Virus record (IMG/VR): IMGVR_UViG_3300006916_000046
Location: 1-64,000 of that record
Strand: one strand, 5' to 3'
DNA: 64,000 bases
Source: a virus
Shown: one piece after another, positions 57,175 to 63,924 of the stretch
How the letters are laid out: the number at the start of each line of letters is the position of its first letter
Numbering within the stretch: position 1 is the stretch's first letter
The notes under the pieces: generated by a model
Database searches by the model: none
Told to the model about the DNA's origin: nothing
What the model saw: only the letters and a program-made list of their open reading frames with translations
Position numbers and translations under genes: made by a program

Positions 57175-57690
57175 ATGATTTCACTTCCTAACCCAAACAG
57201 AACCATGATTGTTGAATCTACCAATTCTGAAACTTTTTCTGATTTCTGTGCTCAACGTGATGCACAGAATACCATTCAGTTGAATGTCACCAAGTATTGT
57301 TTTATGCTTTGTGATGCACTGCTGAAGAATTTCATTGATTACAGCATCAAGTCTCATCAACGTGCGATTGCTAACTACAACTACACTTATGGTAATGATG
57401 ATTCAACTCAATCAAATTATCATCAGGCATGTATTGAAGACCTGAAGAATGGTCAATGTGGTTATGAGTTCACTGTAGAGTCTGGTCGTAAGTATCACAA
57501 AATTATGATGAGTGCCAATGGTTCTCGTTCCGTTCATGCTTTTGTTGATAGAAAGACTGGCGAAGTTTACAAACCTGCCAGTATCAAAGCTCCTGCCAAA
57601 GGTGTTCGTTATGACTTGCGATTGATTGAACAACGTGAATGGTTGTTTGAAAATGCAGATTGGGCAGGAGGGTATCTTTATAAGAGGTAA
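57175..57690 (+). CDS. Conserved cyanophage protein, unknown function
   Basis: A 171-residue protein. The C-terminal domain GRKYHKIMMSANGSRSVHAFVDRKTGEVYKPASIKAPAKGVRYDLRL is characteristic of a protein family common in T4-like cyanophages. The N-terminal half is helical with several Cys. No catalytic motif visible. ATG 57175 follows element 8; ATG 57205 is an internal alternative. Confidence 0.75.
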   Translation: MISLPNPNRTMIVESTNSETFSDFCAQRDAQNTIQLNVTKYCFMLCDALLKNFIDYSIKSHQRAIANYNYTYGNDDSTQSNYHQACIEDLKNGQCGYEFTVESGRKYHKIMMSANGSRSVHAFVDRKTGEVYKPASIKAPAKGVRYDLRLIEQREWLFENADWAGGYLYKR

Positions 57691-57726
57691 TGTGCTATAC
57701 TGAACATGTTCAATTAAGAGGTTATT

Positions 57727-57894
57727 ATGAACGATCAACGTCATTATCATACTGAAAGTGAGCGTAAACAACTTGATGGAGTTGTCACTGATTCTGATAT
57801 AAATGGGTGGAACATTTCTAAATTGAATCGCATGAAAGTTCGTGCAAACAATCTTCCTGATGACTCTCTGATTATTGATGATGAACTACACTAA
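57727..57894 (+). CDS. Small phage protein
   Basis: A 55-residue polar protein (MNDQRHYHTESERKQLDGVV...) with an acidic end. AAGAGG ribosome-binding site 5-6 nt upstream. A TATACT -10-like box lies about 30 nt upstream. Overlaps the next gene by 14 nt. Confidence 0.6.
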   Translation: MNDQRHYHTESERKQLDGVVTDSDINGWNISKLNRMKVRANNLPDDSLIIDDELH

Positions 57895-58087
57895 ACAACA
57901 ACTTGTTGATGCACTTCAACATGAATATGAGTACATGATTCATGATGATTATGATCCTGATGTTGATATGACTCTGGAAGAACATCTTGAATGGTTACAT
58001 ACACTGACCATTCAAGAATTGGTTGAAGAAACATCAACCGATGAAGATTATTATACGCTTGATCAATTCATGTATAATCATTCATGA
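57881..58087 (+). CDS. Small acidic phage protein
   Basis: A 68-residue acidic helical protein (MNYTKQQLVDALQHEYEYMI...). Three ATG codons in a row open the frame; 57881 gives the MNYTK start. No family recognised. Confidence 0.65.
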   Translation: MNYTKQQLVDALQHEYEYMIHDDYDPDVDMTLEEHLEWLHTLTIQELVEETSTDEDYYTLDQFMYNHS

Positions 58088-58145
58088 CAAGTAAAGAAAA
58101 ACTTCTGTTCATTTCATCATTCGTTTGGTTTCTACACTGGGGAAC

Positions 58146-58568
58146 ATGTCTAGCATCTACACTTCTGGATACGGTTATTCTAAAAAGCTCTGTGAGAGTG
58201 TTACCTCTTGGTTTTTGAAGAAGTATTATCCACGTCATAAGATTGATGTGGATATTTTACATCGTGGATTGAGACGTGAAAATGTACTGGGGTATTGTGA
58301 TGTAGTTGGTCCTTCTTATCGACCAAGACATTTCCTGATTGAACTTCAGACCGATATGTGTAAGGAGTTGTATATAAAAACTCTTTTACATGAATTGACT
58401 CATCTTGCACAATGGGTAAGAGGTGATCTACGACACCGATATGGAAAATTGTGTTATTCACAAGAACCAGTGGAAATCTATGACTATGAAGATCAACCAC
58501 ATGAAATTGAAGCACGAGAGGAAGAAGAAAGACTCTACAATCTGTACTGTAATGAAATCTTAACATAG
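58146..58568 (+). CDS. SprT-like zinc metalloprotease
   Basis: A 140-residue protein with the zinc-binding HELTH motif (residues about 82-86, LLHELTHLAQWV) and a downstream acidic helix HEIEAREEEERL that can supply the third ligand. Length and motif layout resemble SprT/minigluzincin proteins. Target unknown; it may cut a host or virion protein or DNA-protein crosslinks. Start at the ATG giving MSSIYTSG. Confidence 0.75.
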   Translation: MSSIYTSGYGYSKKLCESVTSWFLKKYYPRHKIDVDILHRGLRRENVLGYCDVVGPSYRPRHFLIELQTDMCKELYIKTLLHELTHLAQWVRGDLRHRYGKLCYSQEPVEIYDYEDQPHEIEAREEEERLYNLYCNEILT

Positions 58569-58605
58569 TTGCACTTAAGAATTTCTTCAACTACAATAAA
58601 GAAAA

Positions 58606-58797
58606 ATGGAAAATGGTCAAGAGATGCAAGCTATCAGGGACTTTCTAACAGATGAGCAGTGGCACATTGTGATTGATGCTATCGAACAAGAAGCATTTTT
58701 ATTGGATGAAAGTGAGGAGTATTTTGATAAGTGTGAGGACATTATAAACAGAATCCATTCATTGCTTCACATTACTGGGCCCTCTAAAGTGTCCTAG
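58606..58797 (+). CDS. Small acidic phage protein
   Basis: A 63-residue acidic helical protein (MENGQEMQAIRDFLTDEQWH...). Its last seven codons are part of GGGCCC element 9, so the regulatory element is partly coding here. No family recognised. Confidence 0.6.
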   Translation: MENGQEMQAIRDFLTDEQWHIVIDAIEQEAFLLDESEEYFDKCEDIINRIHSLLHITGPSKVS

Positions 58798-58804
58798 TTG
58801 TATG
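58777..58804 (+). promoter_or_regulatory. GGGCCC element, copy 9
   Basis: N3 TCT, N8 CCTAGTTG, end TATG. Embedded in the 3' end of the previous gene; the first in-frame ATG of the next gene (58802) overlaps it. Confidence 0.68.
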
Positions 58805-58828
58805 AAGACCACTATGAAAGAAAACAAG

Positions 58829-59146
58829 ATGACAACACTTTTCCGTCAAGGAATCAAATTTGAAGAGTATTGGGGCACTGAAGTTCGTGCTCATCATATG
58901 AACACTCGTTCTGTTTATCGTCTGCTGGAAGATGATGACATTGCGATCACACATTCCGCACCATATGTTGATGGTGAAAGTGTTGATCAATTTGCTGTAA
59001 CTTTCACCGAAGTTACTGCATATCATGAGAATGGAAATGTGTTATCATCAACCACAAAAACACTTGGAGTTTATGATAACTGGTTGGATGCTTATTACCG
59101 AGCATTCTCTATTCTAAACAAGAAAACATTAGCACAACTTGTGTGA
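58829..59146 (+). CDS. Hypothetical phage protein
   Basis: A 105-residue protein (MTTLFRQGIKFEEYWGTEVR...) with mixed strands and helices. In-frame ATGs exist at 58802 and 58814; I use 58829 because a promoter in element 9 would start transcription around 58809. The upstream ATG 58802 would add nine residues. No family recognised. Confidence 0.65.
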   Translation: MTTLFRQGIKFEEYWGTEVRAHHMNTRSVYRLLEDDDIAITHSAPYVDGESVDQFAVTFTEVTAYHENGNVLSSTTKTLGVYDNWLDAYYRAFSILNKKTLAQLV

Positions 59147-59148
59147 TC

Positions 59149-59379
59149 ATGAGAATTGACATTGTAGGTCGAATTATCGGAAGCTTTCTGGTTGTTTCTG
59201 CTTATTTTGTTGTTTTACATGTAAATGTAACATTTGGAGTTCTGATGCACTTCATTGCCGATGCAATTTCCATTCCATTCTTTATACGAACAAAGTCATG
59301 GGATGTTGTAATTATGTTGGCATTTCTTTTAATCATTTCAACTAGCAAACTGTTCAATTTGGGAGGAATCGTATCATGA
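59149..59379 (+). CDS. Small multi-spanning membrane protein
   Basis: A 76-residue hydrophobic protein with about three transmembrane helices (IIGSFLVVSAYFVVLHV, FGVLMHFIADAISIPFF, VVIMLAFLLIIST). The design recalls small host-type membrane proteins. It could be an envelope modulator such as a superinfection-exclusion factor, but this is speculation. Coupled by ATGA to the next gene. Confidence 0.7.
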   Translation: MRIDIVGRIIGSFLVVSAYFVVLHVNVTFGVLMHFIADAISIPFFIRTKSWDVVIMLAFLLIISTSKLFNLGGIVS

Positions 59380-59519
59380 AATGGGATGTGAAACTGTATG
59401 TTGCCGGAAAGGTATTTACCGAAGAAGTTTATGCCCGAGATGCACAAGATGCAAGGGAGACAGCATTAGCACGAAATCCCACTGCTAAAGTTATTGGAGT
59501 GAATGGGAGTTTCAAATAG
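59376..59519 (+). CDS. Small conserved-looking phage protein
   Basis: A 47-residue protein (MKWDVKLYVAGKVFTEEVYA...ARNPTAKVIGVNGSFK) with a beta-helix-beta pattern. A GGGAGG ribosome-binding site lies near the start. It ends right before element 10. Confidence 0.65.
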   Translation: MKWDVKLYVAGKVFTEEVYARDAQDARETALARNPTAKVIGVNGSFK

Positions 59520-59520
59520 T

Positions 59521-59548
59521 GGGCCCCTTAAAGTGTCTCATTAGTGTA
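59521..59548 (+). promoter_or_regulatory. GGGCCC element, copy 10
   Basis: N3 CTT, N8 CTCATTAG, end TGTA; starts 2 nt after the stop, next ATG 16 nt downstream. Confidence 0.75.
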
Positions 59549-59564
59549 AGCACAGTTCAGAAAA

Positions 59565-59729
59565 ATGCAAGAATCAAAGTTCCTTCTTCACGGTCAACAT
59601 CATCGTTCTAATGGTTGGGTGATGAATGATTGTTTAGGTTACATCAAAGAAACAAAAGAGGATGCGATTGCTACATGTAATCGACTCAATCCTAACTTTG
59701 TGATTCACTCTATCACTGTTGAAGAATGA
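59565..59729 (+). CDS. Small phage protein
   Basis: A 54-residue protein (MQESKFLLHGQHHRSNGWVM...) with His-rich N terminus and C-terminal NPNFVIHSITVEE strands. No family recognised. Confidence 0.6.
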   Translation: MQESKFLLHGQHHRSNGWVMNDCLGYIKETKEDAIATCNRLNPNFVIHSITVEE

Positions 59730-59769
59730 CCAAAGCAACACACAAACGATTCACACACATCTTTTGATT

Positions 59770-59922
59770 ATGAACGAAACTGAACTCGAAGCTCTTGAAG
59801 TGATGGAAACCATTGAGGATTCCGTTGAATATATTTGTAATGAGTATATGTTAAGTGGAGAGAAAGTTTGGACTATGATTGCAGCACTTGCTGATGCAAA
59901 GATTGCACAATTTCCTGATTGA
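59770..59922 (+). CDS. Small acidic phage protein
   Basis: A 50-residue acidic helical protein (MNETELEALEVMETIEDSVE...). Start chosen at the ATG 40 nt after the previous stop. Ends just before element 11. Confidence 0.6.
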   Translation: MNETELEALEVMETIEDSVEYICNEYMLSGEKVWTMIAALADAKIAQFPD

Positions 59923-59930
59923 TAATGAGT

Positions 59931-59958
59931 GGGCCCTTGAAAGTGTTTCAGTAGTGTA
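59931..59958 (+). promoter_or_regulatory. GGGCCC element, copy 11
   Basis: N3 TTG, N8 TTCAGTAG, end TGTA; next ATG 20 nt downstream. Confidence 0.75.
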
Positions 59959-59978
59959 AGTCGTTCGTTATTTCAGTC

Positions 59979-60230
59979 ATGCAACTCACTTCCAAAGATG
60001 GTAACATGGTTGTTGATTTCTATCCCGTCAAATTTGCAGACGGTGGGATTCACAATCGTTTGATGCTCAAAGTTGTGACTTTTATTGGTGCAACTCAATC
60101 CAAATCTTACATCAACAAGAAAGATTTTCAGCATGAGGTTGATTCTCGTGTGAAGGGTTATGGTTATCAAGTCACTGATGATTCGATGATTCCACAACTC
60201 TTTAACTCTGCAATGTGTCTTGCTTGCTGA
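59979..60230 (+). CDS. Small phage protein
   Basis: An 83-residue protein (MQLTSKDGNMVVDFYPVKFA...) with a beta-rich first half and a helical C terminus ending NSAMCLAC. First of three genes joined by TGATG overlaps. No family recognised. Confidence 0.65.
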   Translation: MQLTSKDGNMVVDFYPVKFADGGIHNRLMLKVVTFIGATQSKSYINKKDFQHEVDSRVKGYGYQVTDDSMIPQLFNSAMCLAC

Positions 60231-60421
60231 TGTCAATTATTCAATCTTATCTTCACAATAAAATGATGGATCGTCTTGAAATGCTTTCTCAACGTGAACA
60301 ATTGATGGAGGACATTGATTGTATTGTATCGGCACAATATGGTCAAGGAAATGAAGAACTTGCTGATGAAATGATTAAGTTGTTATGTGATGCTGTTTGC
60401 AAAAACTTTCCTGCTAACTGA
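60230..60421 (+). CDS. Small helical phage protein
   Basis: A 63-residue helical protein (MSIIQSYLHNKMMDRLEMLS...LLCDAVCKNFPAN). Starts at a TGATG overlap and ends in another, so translation is coupled. Unknown function. Confidence 0.65.
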   Translation: MSIIQSYLHNKMMDRLEMLSQREQLMEDIDCIVSAQYGQGNEELADEMIKLLCDAVCKNFPAN

Positions 60422-60657
60422 TGTCATTTGTTTCCACCTTTGATCATACTAATTCCATGACTGACAACATCATCAACCGTGACGAATTGCAGGACAATCT
60501 TATTCATCAGATTCTGGATGATATGGATTTGAAGACGATGTATGCTTGCTTATATGATTACATGTCTGAAAGCTATGACAAGTATTCAGTTGATGAAATT
60601 GTCGAAGAAGTCGAAGAGTATTACCCACAATTGTTGGAGGATGCAGATAACTCTTAA
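60421..60657 (+). CDS. Small acidic phage protein
   Basis: A 78-residue acidic protein (MSFVSTFDHTNSMTDNIINR...) with the helix LKTMYACLYDYMSESYDKYS. TGATG overlap with the previous gene. No family recognised. Confidence 0.65.
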   Translation: MSFVSTFDHTNSMTDNIINRDELQDNLIHQILDDMDLKTMYACLYDYMSESYDKYSVDEIVEEVEEYYPQLLEDADNS

Positions 60658-60660
60658 AAC

Positions 60661-60732
60661 ATGTCAATTTACAAAGATTACTGGACTAAACCAAAACCAA
60701 CGAAAGAACCCAAATCAAAAGAATCCAAATGA
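60661..60732 (+). CDS. 23-residue Lys/Pro-rich peptide
   Basis: MSIYKDYWTKPKPTKEPKSK then ESK. It sits 3 nt after one stop and shares ATGA with the next start, which suggests real translation. Only spacing supports it. Confidence 0.4.
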   Translation: MSIYKDYWTKPKPTKEPKSKESK

Positions 60733-60884
60733 AAACATCATTTTGTAATGGCAATTCATGGTCTAAATTTGATGCTTACTATCATGATGATAGTGAACAA
60801 TGGACTTATGAATTGATTGATGGACATCACCGCACAAGTTTAATTTACGAGGATAATGATGATGAAATTCTACAAGATTACTGA
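60729..60884 (+). CDS. Small acidic phage protein
   Basis: A 51-residue protein (MKTSFCNGNSWSKFDAYYHD...) rich in Trp/Tyr and acidic at the end. Coupled by ATGA to the preceding peptide and overlapping the next gene by 23 nt. Confidence 0.55.
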   Translation: MKTSFCNGNSWSKFDAYYHDDSEQWTYELIDGHHRTSLIYEDNDDEILQDY

Positions 60885-61056
60885 TATTGAGTTTGATTTT
60901 GATTATGAAGACATTACATTGGAGGAACAGAATGAAGTGATCGAAGGTGCCAAAGCTTGTCTATGGGATGCAACAAATGAGGATGATCTTTGTGATGTCA
61001 TTAGTGACAACACCGGATGGTTTGTGAAGTCATTCTCTTATGATGTTATTCGATAA
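60862..61056 (+). CDS. Small acidic phage protein
   Basis: A 64-residue protein (MKFYKITDIEFDFDYEDITL...) with an alpha/beta look and the C-terminal NTGWFVKSFSYDVIR. Three consecutive ATG codons (60856-60862) follow a GAGG box; the third gives the usual MKFYK start. Confidence 0.65.
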   Translation: MKFYKITDIEFDFDYEDITLEEQNEVIEGAKACLWDATNEDDLCDVISDNTGWFVKSFSYDVIR

Positions 61057-61064
61057 CAAACACT

Positions 61065-61092
61065 GGGCCCCTTAAAGTGTTTCAGTAGTGTA
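61065..61092 (+). promoter_or_regulatory. GGGCCC element, copy 12
   Basis: N3 CTT, N8 TTCAGTAG, end TGTA. AAACACT before and AGTGTTT within can pair across GGGCCC. Next ATG 21 nt downstream. Confidence 0.75.
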
Positions 61093-61113
61093 GAAACGAA
61101 ACAACTCTCTCAA

Positions 61114-61281
61114 ATGTCTCAACAACTCAATGCTTCTATCTATCGTCAACTCTTCACTGATTGTGAGTGGGATGCTATCTCTTCTGCAATGAAAGATTAT
61201 GCTGATTATGGTGACGAAGAAGCAAACATTGCTGATTCGATTGATGCAAAGATCACTCAAATTTTCAAACTTACTGCCTGA
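61114..61281 (+). CDS. Small acidic phage protein
   Basis: A 55-residue helical protein (MSQQLNASIYRQLFTDCEWD...). Ends 2 nt before the next start. No family recognised. Confidence 0.6.
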   Translation: MSQQLNASIYRQLFTDCEWDAISSAMKDYADYGDEEANIADSIDAKITQIFKLTA

Positions 61282-61283
61282 TT

Positions 61284-61445
61284 ATGTTACATCAACTCCC
61301 TAACGGTAAAATCATCATGCACGATGGATTAATCCGTGAACTTGCTATTCAACGAATGGAAACTTATGATCGTTGGATACAAGACAATCGTGAACAATTA
61401 AAGATCGAATCTCAACAACTTTTCGATGATATGTTCGGAGGTTAA
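61284..61445 (+). CDS. Small phage protein
   Basis: A 53-residue protein (MLHQLPNGKIIMHDGLIREL...FDDMFGG), mostly one long helix. Followed by a hairpin-like GACTC...GAGTC region at 61453-61488, which might slow or end transcription. Confidence 0.6.
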   Translation: MLHQLPNGKIIMHDGLIRELAIQRMETYDRWIQDNREQLKIESQQLFDDMFGG

Positions 61446-61516
61446 TTCTTTCAATGACTCCGAAATCTTCCGAGGTTTTCCGAGTCGAGTCACGCCCCTA
61501 ATTTTATCAAAAAACT

Positions 61517-61729
61517 ATGATTCTTCTGACATCTGATTCTCACGGTTGTGTGTATACTATTGACAGTGAAGGTTGTTTATACTATATGCCCAAACATCTT
61601 GATGGATCAATTAACTTTGAAGAACTTGCAGAAGTTGAATCTGTTGATGAATTAGATGATGAAGATACTTCTCAAATTCATTCTCAATTGATTACAATGT
61701 CCAAATCAATTGGTCATTACTTCTGTTAG
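61517..61729 (+). CDS. Small acidic phage protein
   Basis: A 70-residue protein (MILLTSDSHGCVYTIDSEGC...) with beta-hairpin-like N terminus and acidic helix. Ends one base before element 13. No family recognised. Confidence 0.6.
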   Translation: MILLTSDSHGCVYTIDSEGCLYYMPKHLDGSINFEELAEVESVDELDDEDTSQIHSQLITMSKSIGHYFC

Positions 61730-61730
61730 T

Positions 61731-61758
61731 GGGCCCCTGAAAGTGTTTCAATAGTATA
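61731..61758 (+). promoter_or_regulatory. GGGCCC element, copy 13
   Basis: N3 CTG, N8 TTCAATAG, end TATA; next ATG 16 nt downstream. Confidence 0.75.
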
Positions 61759-61774
61759 GGATACCATTTCTCTC

Positions 61775-62119
61775 ATGCGTAAGATCGAACAACAAATGAA
61801 CAATGCCATTTCTAACAACAAGTCCTGGCAATCTGCAAACACCAGTGTTGTTTGTGATGACAATGGTGTCTCTCATGTGTATCTTCATGGCAACAAGATT
61901 GCAGAGGTTGGTGATGACTTTGTTCAGATCTTTGATGGTGGTTGTCAATCCAATACCACCAAATCCCGTCTGAATGCTATTCTCAAAGAACATGCAATTG
62001 ATGGTGAGTGTGTGTATCAAAAGAACTTCAAATGGTATGTTGATAAGTTCATTGGATGTGCCGGAACTTTCAAGGTTTATAACACTTTCGAGTTCACTGA
62101 TGGTTTCATGTTTGCCTGA
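61775..62119 (+). CDS. Conserved phage protein, unknown function
   Basis: A 114-residue protein with SWQSANTSVVCDDNGVSHVYLHGNKIAEVGDDFVQIFDGG and a C-terminal GECVYQKNFKWYVDKF...FEFTDGFMFA; a beta-rich fold seen often in cyanophage accessory regions. It ends 5 nt before the opposing homing endonuclease. Confidence 0.72.
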   Translation: MRKIEQQMNNAISNNKSWQSANTSVVCDDNGVSHVYLHGNKIAEVGDDFVQIFDGGCQSNTTKSRLNAILKEHAIDGECVYQKNFKWYVDKFIGCAGTFKVYNTFEFTDGFMFA

Positions 62120-62124
62120 TTGAT

Positions 62125-62928
62125 TTAACTCTCTTCTCTATACCATCTGCAACCCTTCCAACTATATCTGGAAGGGTTTTTTAATGCCTTCGTTACACCT
62201 GTAGCTTTGCCGCTACCTAACACTCTACCCGCTTCTCTTATACTATCAAAGTGATATATGATTTTCCCGTCTAATATACGCTTGCCATAGATTTTATGGG
62301 AGTAAGGTCTATTATCTAATTTCTCCCACTTATATCCATATGCCACAATCTTCTGTTTGATTGCTCTACTGATGTTGCCAGAACCTCCTTTGATTCCTAT
62401 ACTCTTCCGCGCTTCAGTTATGCTATCAAATTCAAGAACTTCTCCCGTCTCGACATTAGTTGCTCTGACTTTTCTCCTAGCATGTTTACCATCACCGCTC
62501 TTATCTCCGAATGGATTAACCCCTTGATATTTGTCTTTTAGAGTATTACGTATTGAAGCAATATGTTCAGGAGACTTTTCTTTCCCTTGCATAGTTGTTG
62601 ATATTCTATCCCGAACTTCTTCGCTTATCTCTTTTGCTTGTTCTCCGCCTGTTGTTAGATTGTATCCGTTGTTAAATGTATCAAACTGTTCTATCCAATA
62701 TCTCTCCCTATCCGAGAGTTGCGCCGCTGGGATATTAGTTTCTATTTCACGGACAGTAAACATAGAGACGCCATATTTCTTGATTGCTCTATACAATGGT
62801 CTGTGTGATTTACTCTTCGATTCTGTTATATGATGCCGCCATCTTTCGCCCACGGTCTTGATAGTCTGACCGATATATCTCTTGCCATTTACCTTACAAA
62901 TGATTGAGTAGATTGTCCCAGTTGTCAT
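62125..62928 (-). CDS. GIY-YIG homing endonuclease
   Basis: A 267-residue free-standing endonuclease on the opposite strand. The GIY-YIG domain is at the N terminus (GTIYSIICKVNGKRYIGQT, residues 3-21; Arg in GERWRHH; Glu in RERYWIEQFDT; NGYNLTTGGEQ). A NUMOD3-like segment follows (EEVRDRISTTMQGKEKSPEH), then two NUMOD1-type DNA-binding repeats (ITEARKSIGIKGGSGNISRAI and IREAGRVLGSGKATGVTKAL), ending WKGCRWYREES. A mobile selfish element; no intron around it. Its target is probably nearby. Confidence 0.92.
   Translation of the reverse strand: MTTGTIYSIICKVNGKRYIGQTIKTVGERWRHHITESKSKSHRPLYRAIKKYGVSMFTVREIETNIPAAQLSDRERYWIEQFDTFNNGYNLTTGGEQAKEISEEVRDRISTTMQGKEKSPEHIASIRNTLKDKYQGVNPFGDKSGDGKHARRKVRATNVETGEVLEFDSITEARKSIGIKGGSGNISRAIKQKIVAYGYKWEKLDNRPYSHKIYGKRILDGKIIYHFDSIREAGRVLGSGKATGVTKALKNPSRYSWKGCRWYREES
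62151..62182 (+). terminator. Intrinsic terminator inside the endonuclease 3' end
   Basis: Perfect 10-bp stem AACCCTTCCA/TGGAAGGGTT, 8-nt loop, six T. It ends the rightward transcript from 61775 and lies within the coding 3' end of the leftward gene. Confidence 0.8.
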
Positions 62929-63263
62929 AAGATAGCGTGTGATAGAAGGCTTTACTATGTATGATAAAATGCCCCGCTAAATGGTGTCTATATAAAGGTT
63001 TAGCGAATTTATTGTTAGTAACTCCGAATGCACTGTGTAGTTACTTTGGGGCGTATTTACAGTGTTTTTAATGTGTCTAGGAGTAGTGATTTTAGACTGC
63101 CCCAGCTTATCACACCACCGAGAAATTGTCAACCCCCCGATGTCAGAATTTCCAGAAATAAGACTTACAAAAATCACACTGATTCTGATAAATACCTGCA
63201 ATGACTTGACAGAAATGCTCTGTTAGATTATACTATAAAAGTCACTCAAATCCCCCCAAAGAT
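62929..63263. other. 335-bp noncoding region with structured repeats
   Basis: No ORF with support. It holds CGCTAAA/TTTAGCG (62975-63005), AGTAACT/AGTTACT (63015-63045), a late box GATAAATA at 63187-63194, and the promoter at 63206. It may have been created when the endonuclease gene inserted. Confidence 0.5.
63206..63234 (+). promoter_or_regulatory. Sigma70-type promoter
   Basis: TTGACA, 17-bp spacer, TATACT; near-consensus. Predicted start about 63241, 23 nt before the next ATG. Confidence 0.85.
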
Positions 63264-63437
63264 ATGTCAGTTGCTTATCGCCAGGCACAGAAACAGCGTT
63301 ATCGCATTACTCTTGAGCTTGATGTAATGCATGACTTCGACCCGCACCAGCTTGATTGGGAGAAACTCTTTGAGCTGGAACCGGCAGAGAAGGTGACAGC
63401 TTATGTGGAGGACTTGAGCACACCGGACTTTTGGTGA
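63264..63437 (+). CDS. Small phage protein
   Basis: A 57-residue protein (MSVAYRQAQKQRYRITLELD...) with a helix-strand layout and an acidic C terminus ending TPDFW. Its codons are more GC-rich than its neighbours' (CTG, CAG, CCG), hinting at a different origin. Function unknown. Confidence 0.65.
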   Translation: MSVAYRQAQKQRYRITLELDVMHDFDPHQLDWEKLFELEPAEKVTAYVEDLSTPDFW

Positions 63438-63449
63438 GTTATAAACAGT

Positions 63450-63477
63450 GGGCCCTGTAAAGTGTTCTAGTAGTATA
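63450..63477 (+). promoter_or_regulatory. GGGCCC element, copy 14
   Basis: N3 TGT, N8 TCTAGTAG, end TATA. The next gene starts 89 nt later, the longest leader of the set. Confidence 0.72.
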
Positions 63478-63526
63478 AGGGACGCAATCGGACGGACCCA
63501 CTGACACCTCACCGATTGAATCTCAA

Positions 63527-63564
63527 GATCAGATCTGATCATCAGTCAACGTTAATCATCAGTC
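63527..63564 (+). promoter_or_regulatory. Palindrome and direct repeats in a leader
   Basis: GATCAGATCTGATC (63527-63540) is a perfect 14-bp palindrome; ATCATCAGTC occurs twice at 63538-63547 and 63555-63564, ending 2 nt before the next ATG. Looks like a protein- or RNA-level operator. Confidence 0.45.
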
Positions 63565-63566
63565 TT

Positions 63567-63842
63567 ATGACATCAACTTTGCAGTCTAATCTCACCGATA
63601 CCACTTACAACGGGTGGGCGAATTATGAGACCTGGAACGTATCACTCTGGATCGGTAATGATGAGTTTCTTTATAACACTGCCAAGGCATGTGTAAAGTA
63701 CGTGAGTGATAACGAAACACCCTACGATAGGTTCGTTCGTTGTATGCACAATAACGAAGATTTCGTCACTGGTGATAACGTGCGTTGGGATGATGATAAC
63801 ATCGACCGTGATGAAATTATGGAGATGATGGAAGAACTCTGA
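63567..63842 (+). CDS. Conserved DUF7249-like protein
   Basis: A 91-residue protein with the signature YNGWANYETWNVSLWIGNDEFLYNTA shared by small proteins of cyanophages and cyanobacteria (I recall DUF7249). The C-terminal half is acidic (WDDDNIDRDEIMEMMEEL). No function known. The start was chosen at the ATG after the repeated leader, giving MTSTLQSN. Confidence 0.75.
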   Translation: MTSTLQSNLTDTTYNGWANYETWNVSLWIGNDEFLYNTAKACVKYVSDNETPYDRFVRCMHNNEDFVTGDNVRWDDDNIDRDEIMEMMEEL

Positions 63843-63924
63843 TCCGTCAGCTACCAGTCTAACAAATTGACCTGGAGATGTCAATAAACTCTCTGTCAGT
63901 TCTTTACACTTTTCTCTCGTTATT

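Noticed and set aside
58084-58218. 44-codon hydrophobic ORF before the metalloprotease
   Set aside because: Overlaps the metalloprotease coding region by more than half and has no ribosome-binding site.
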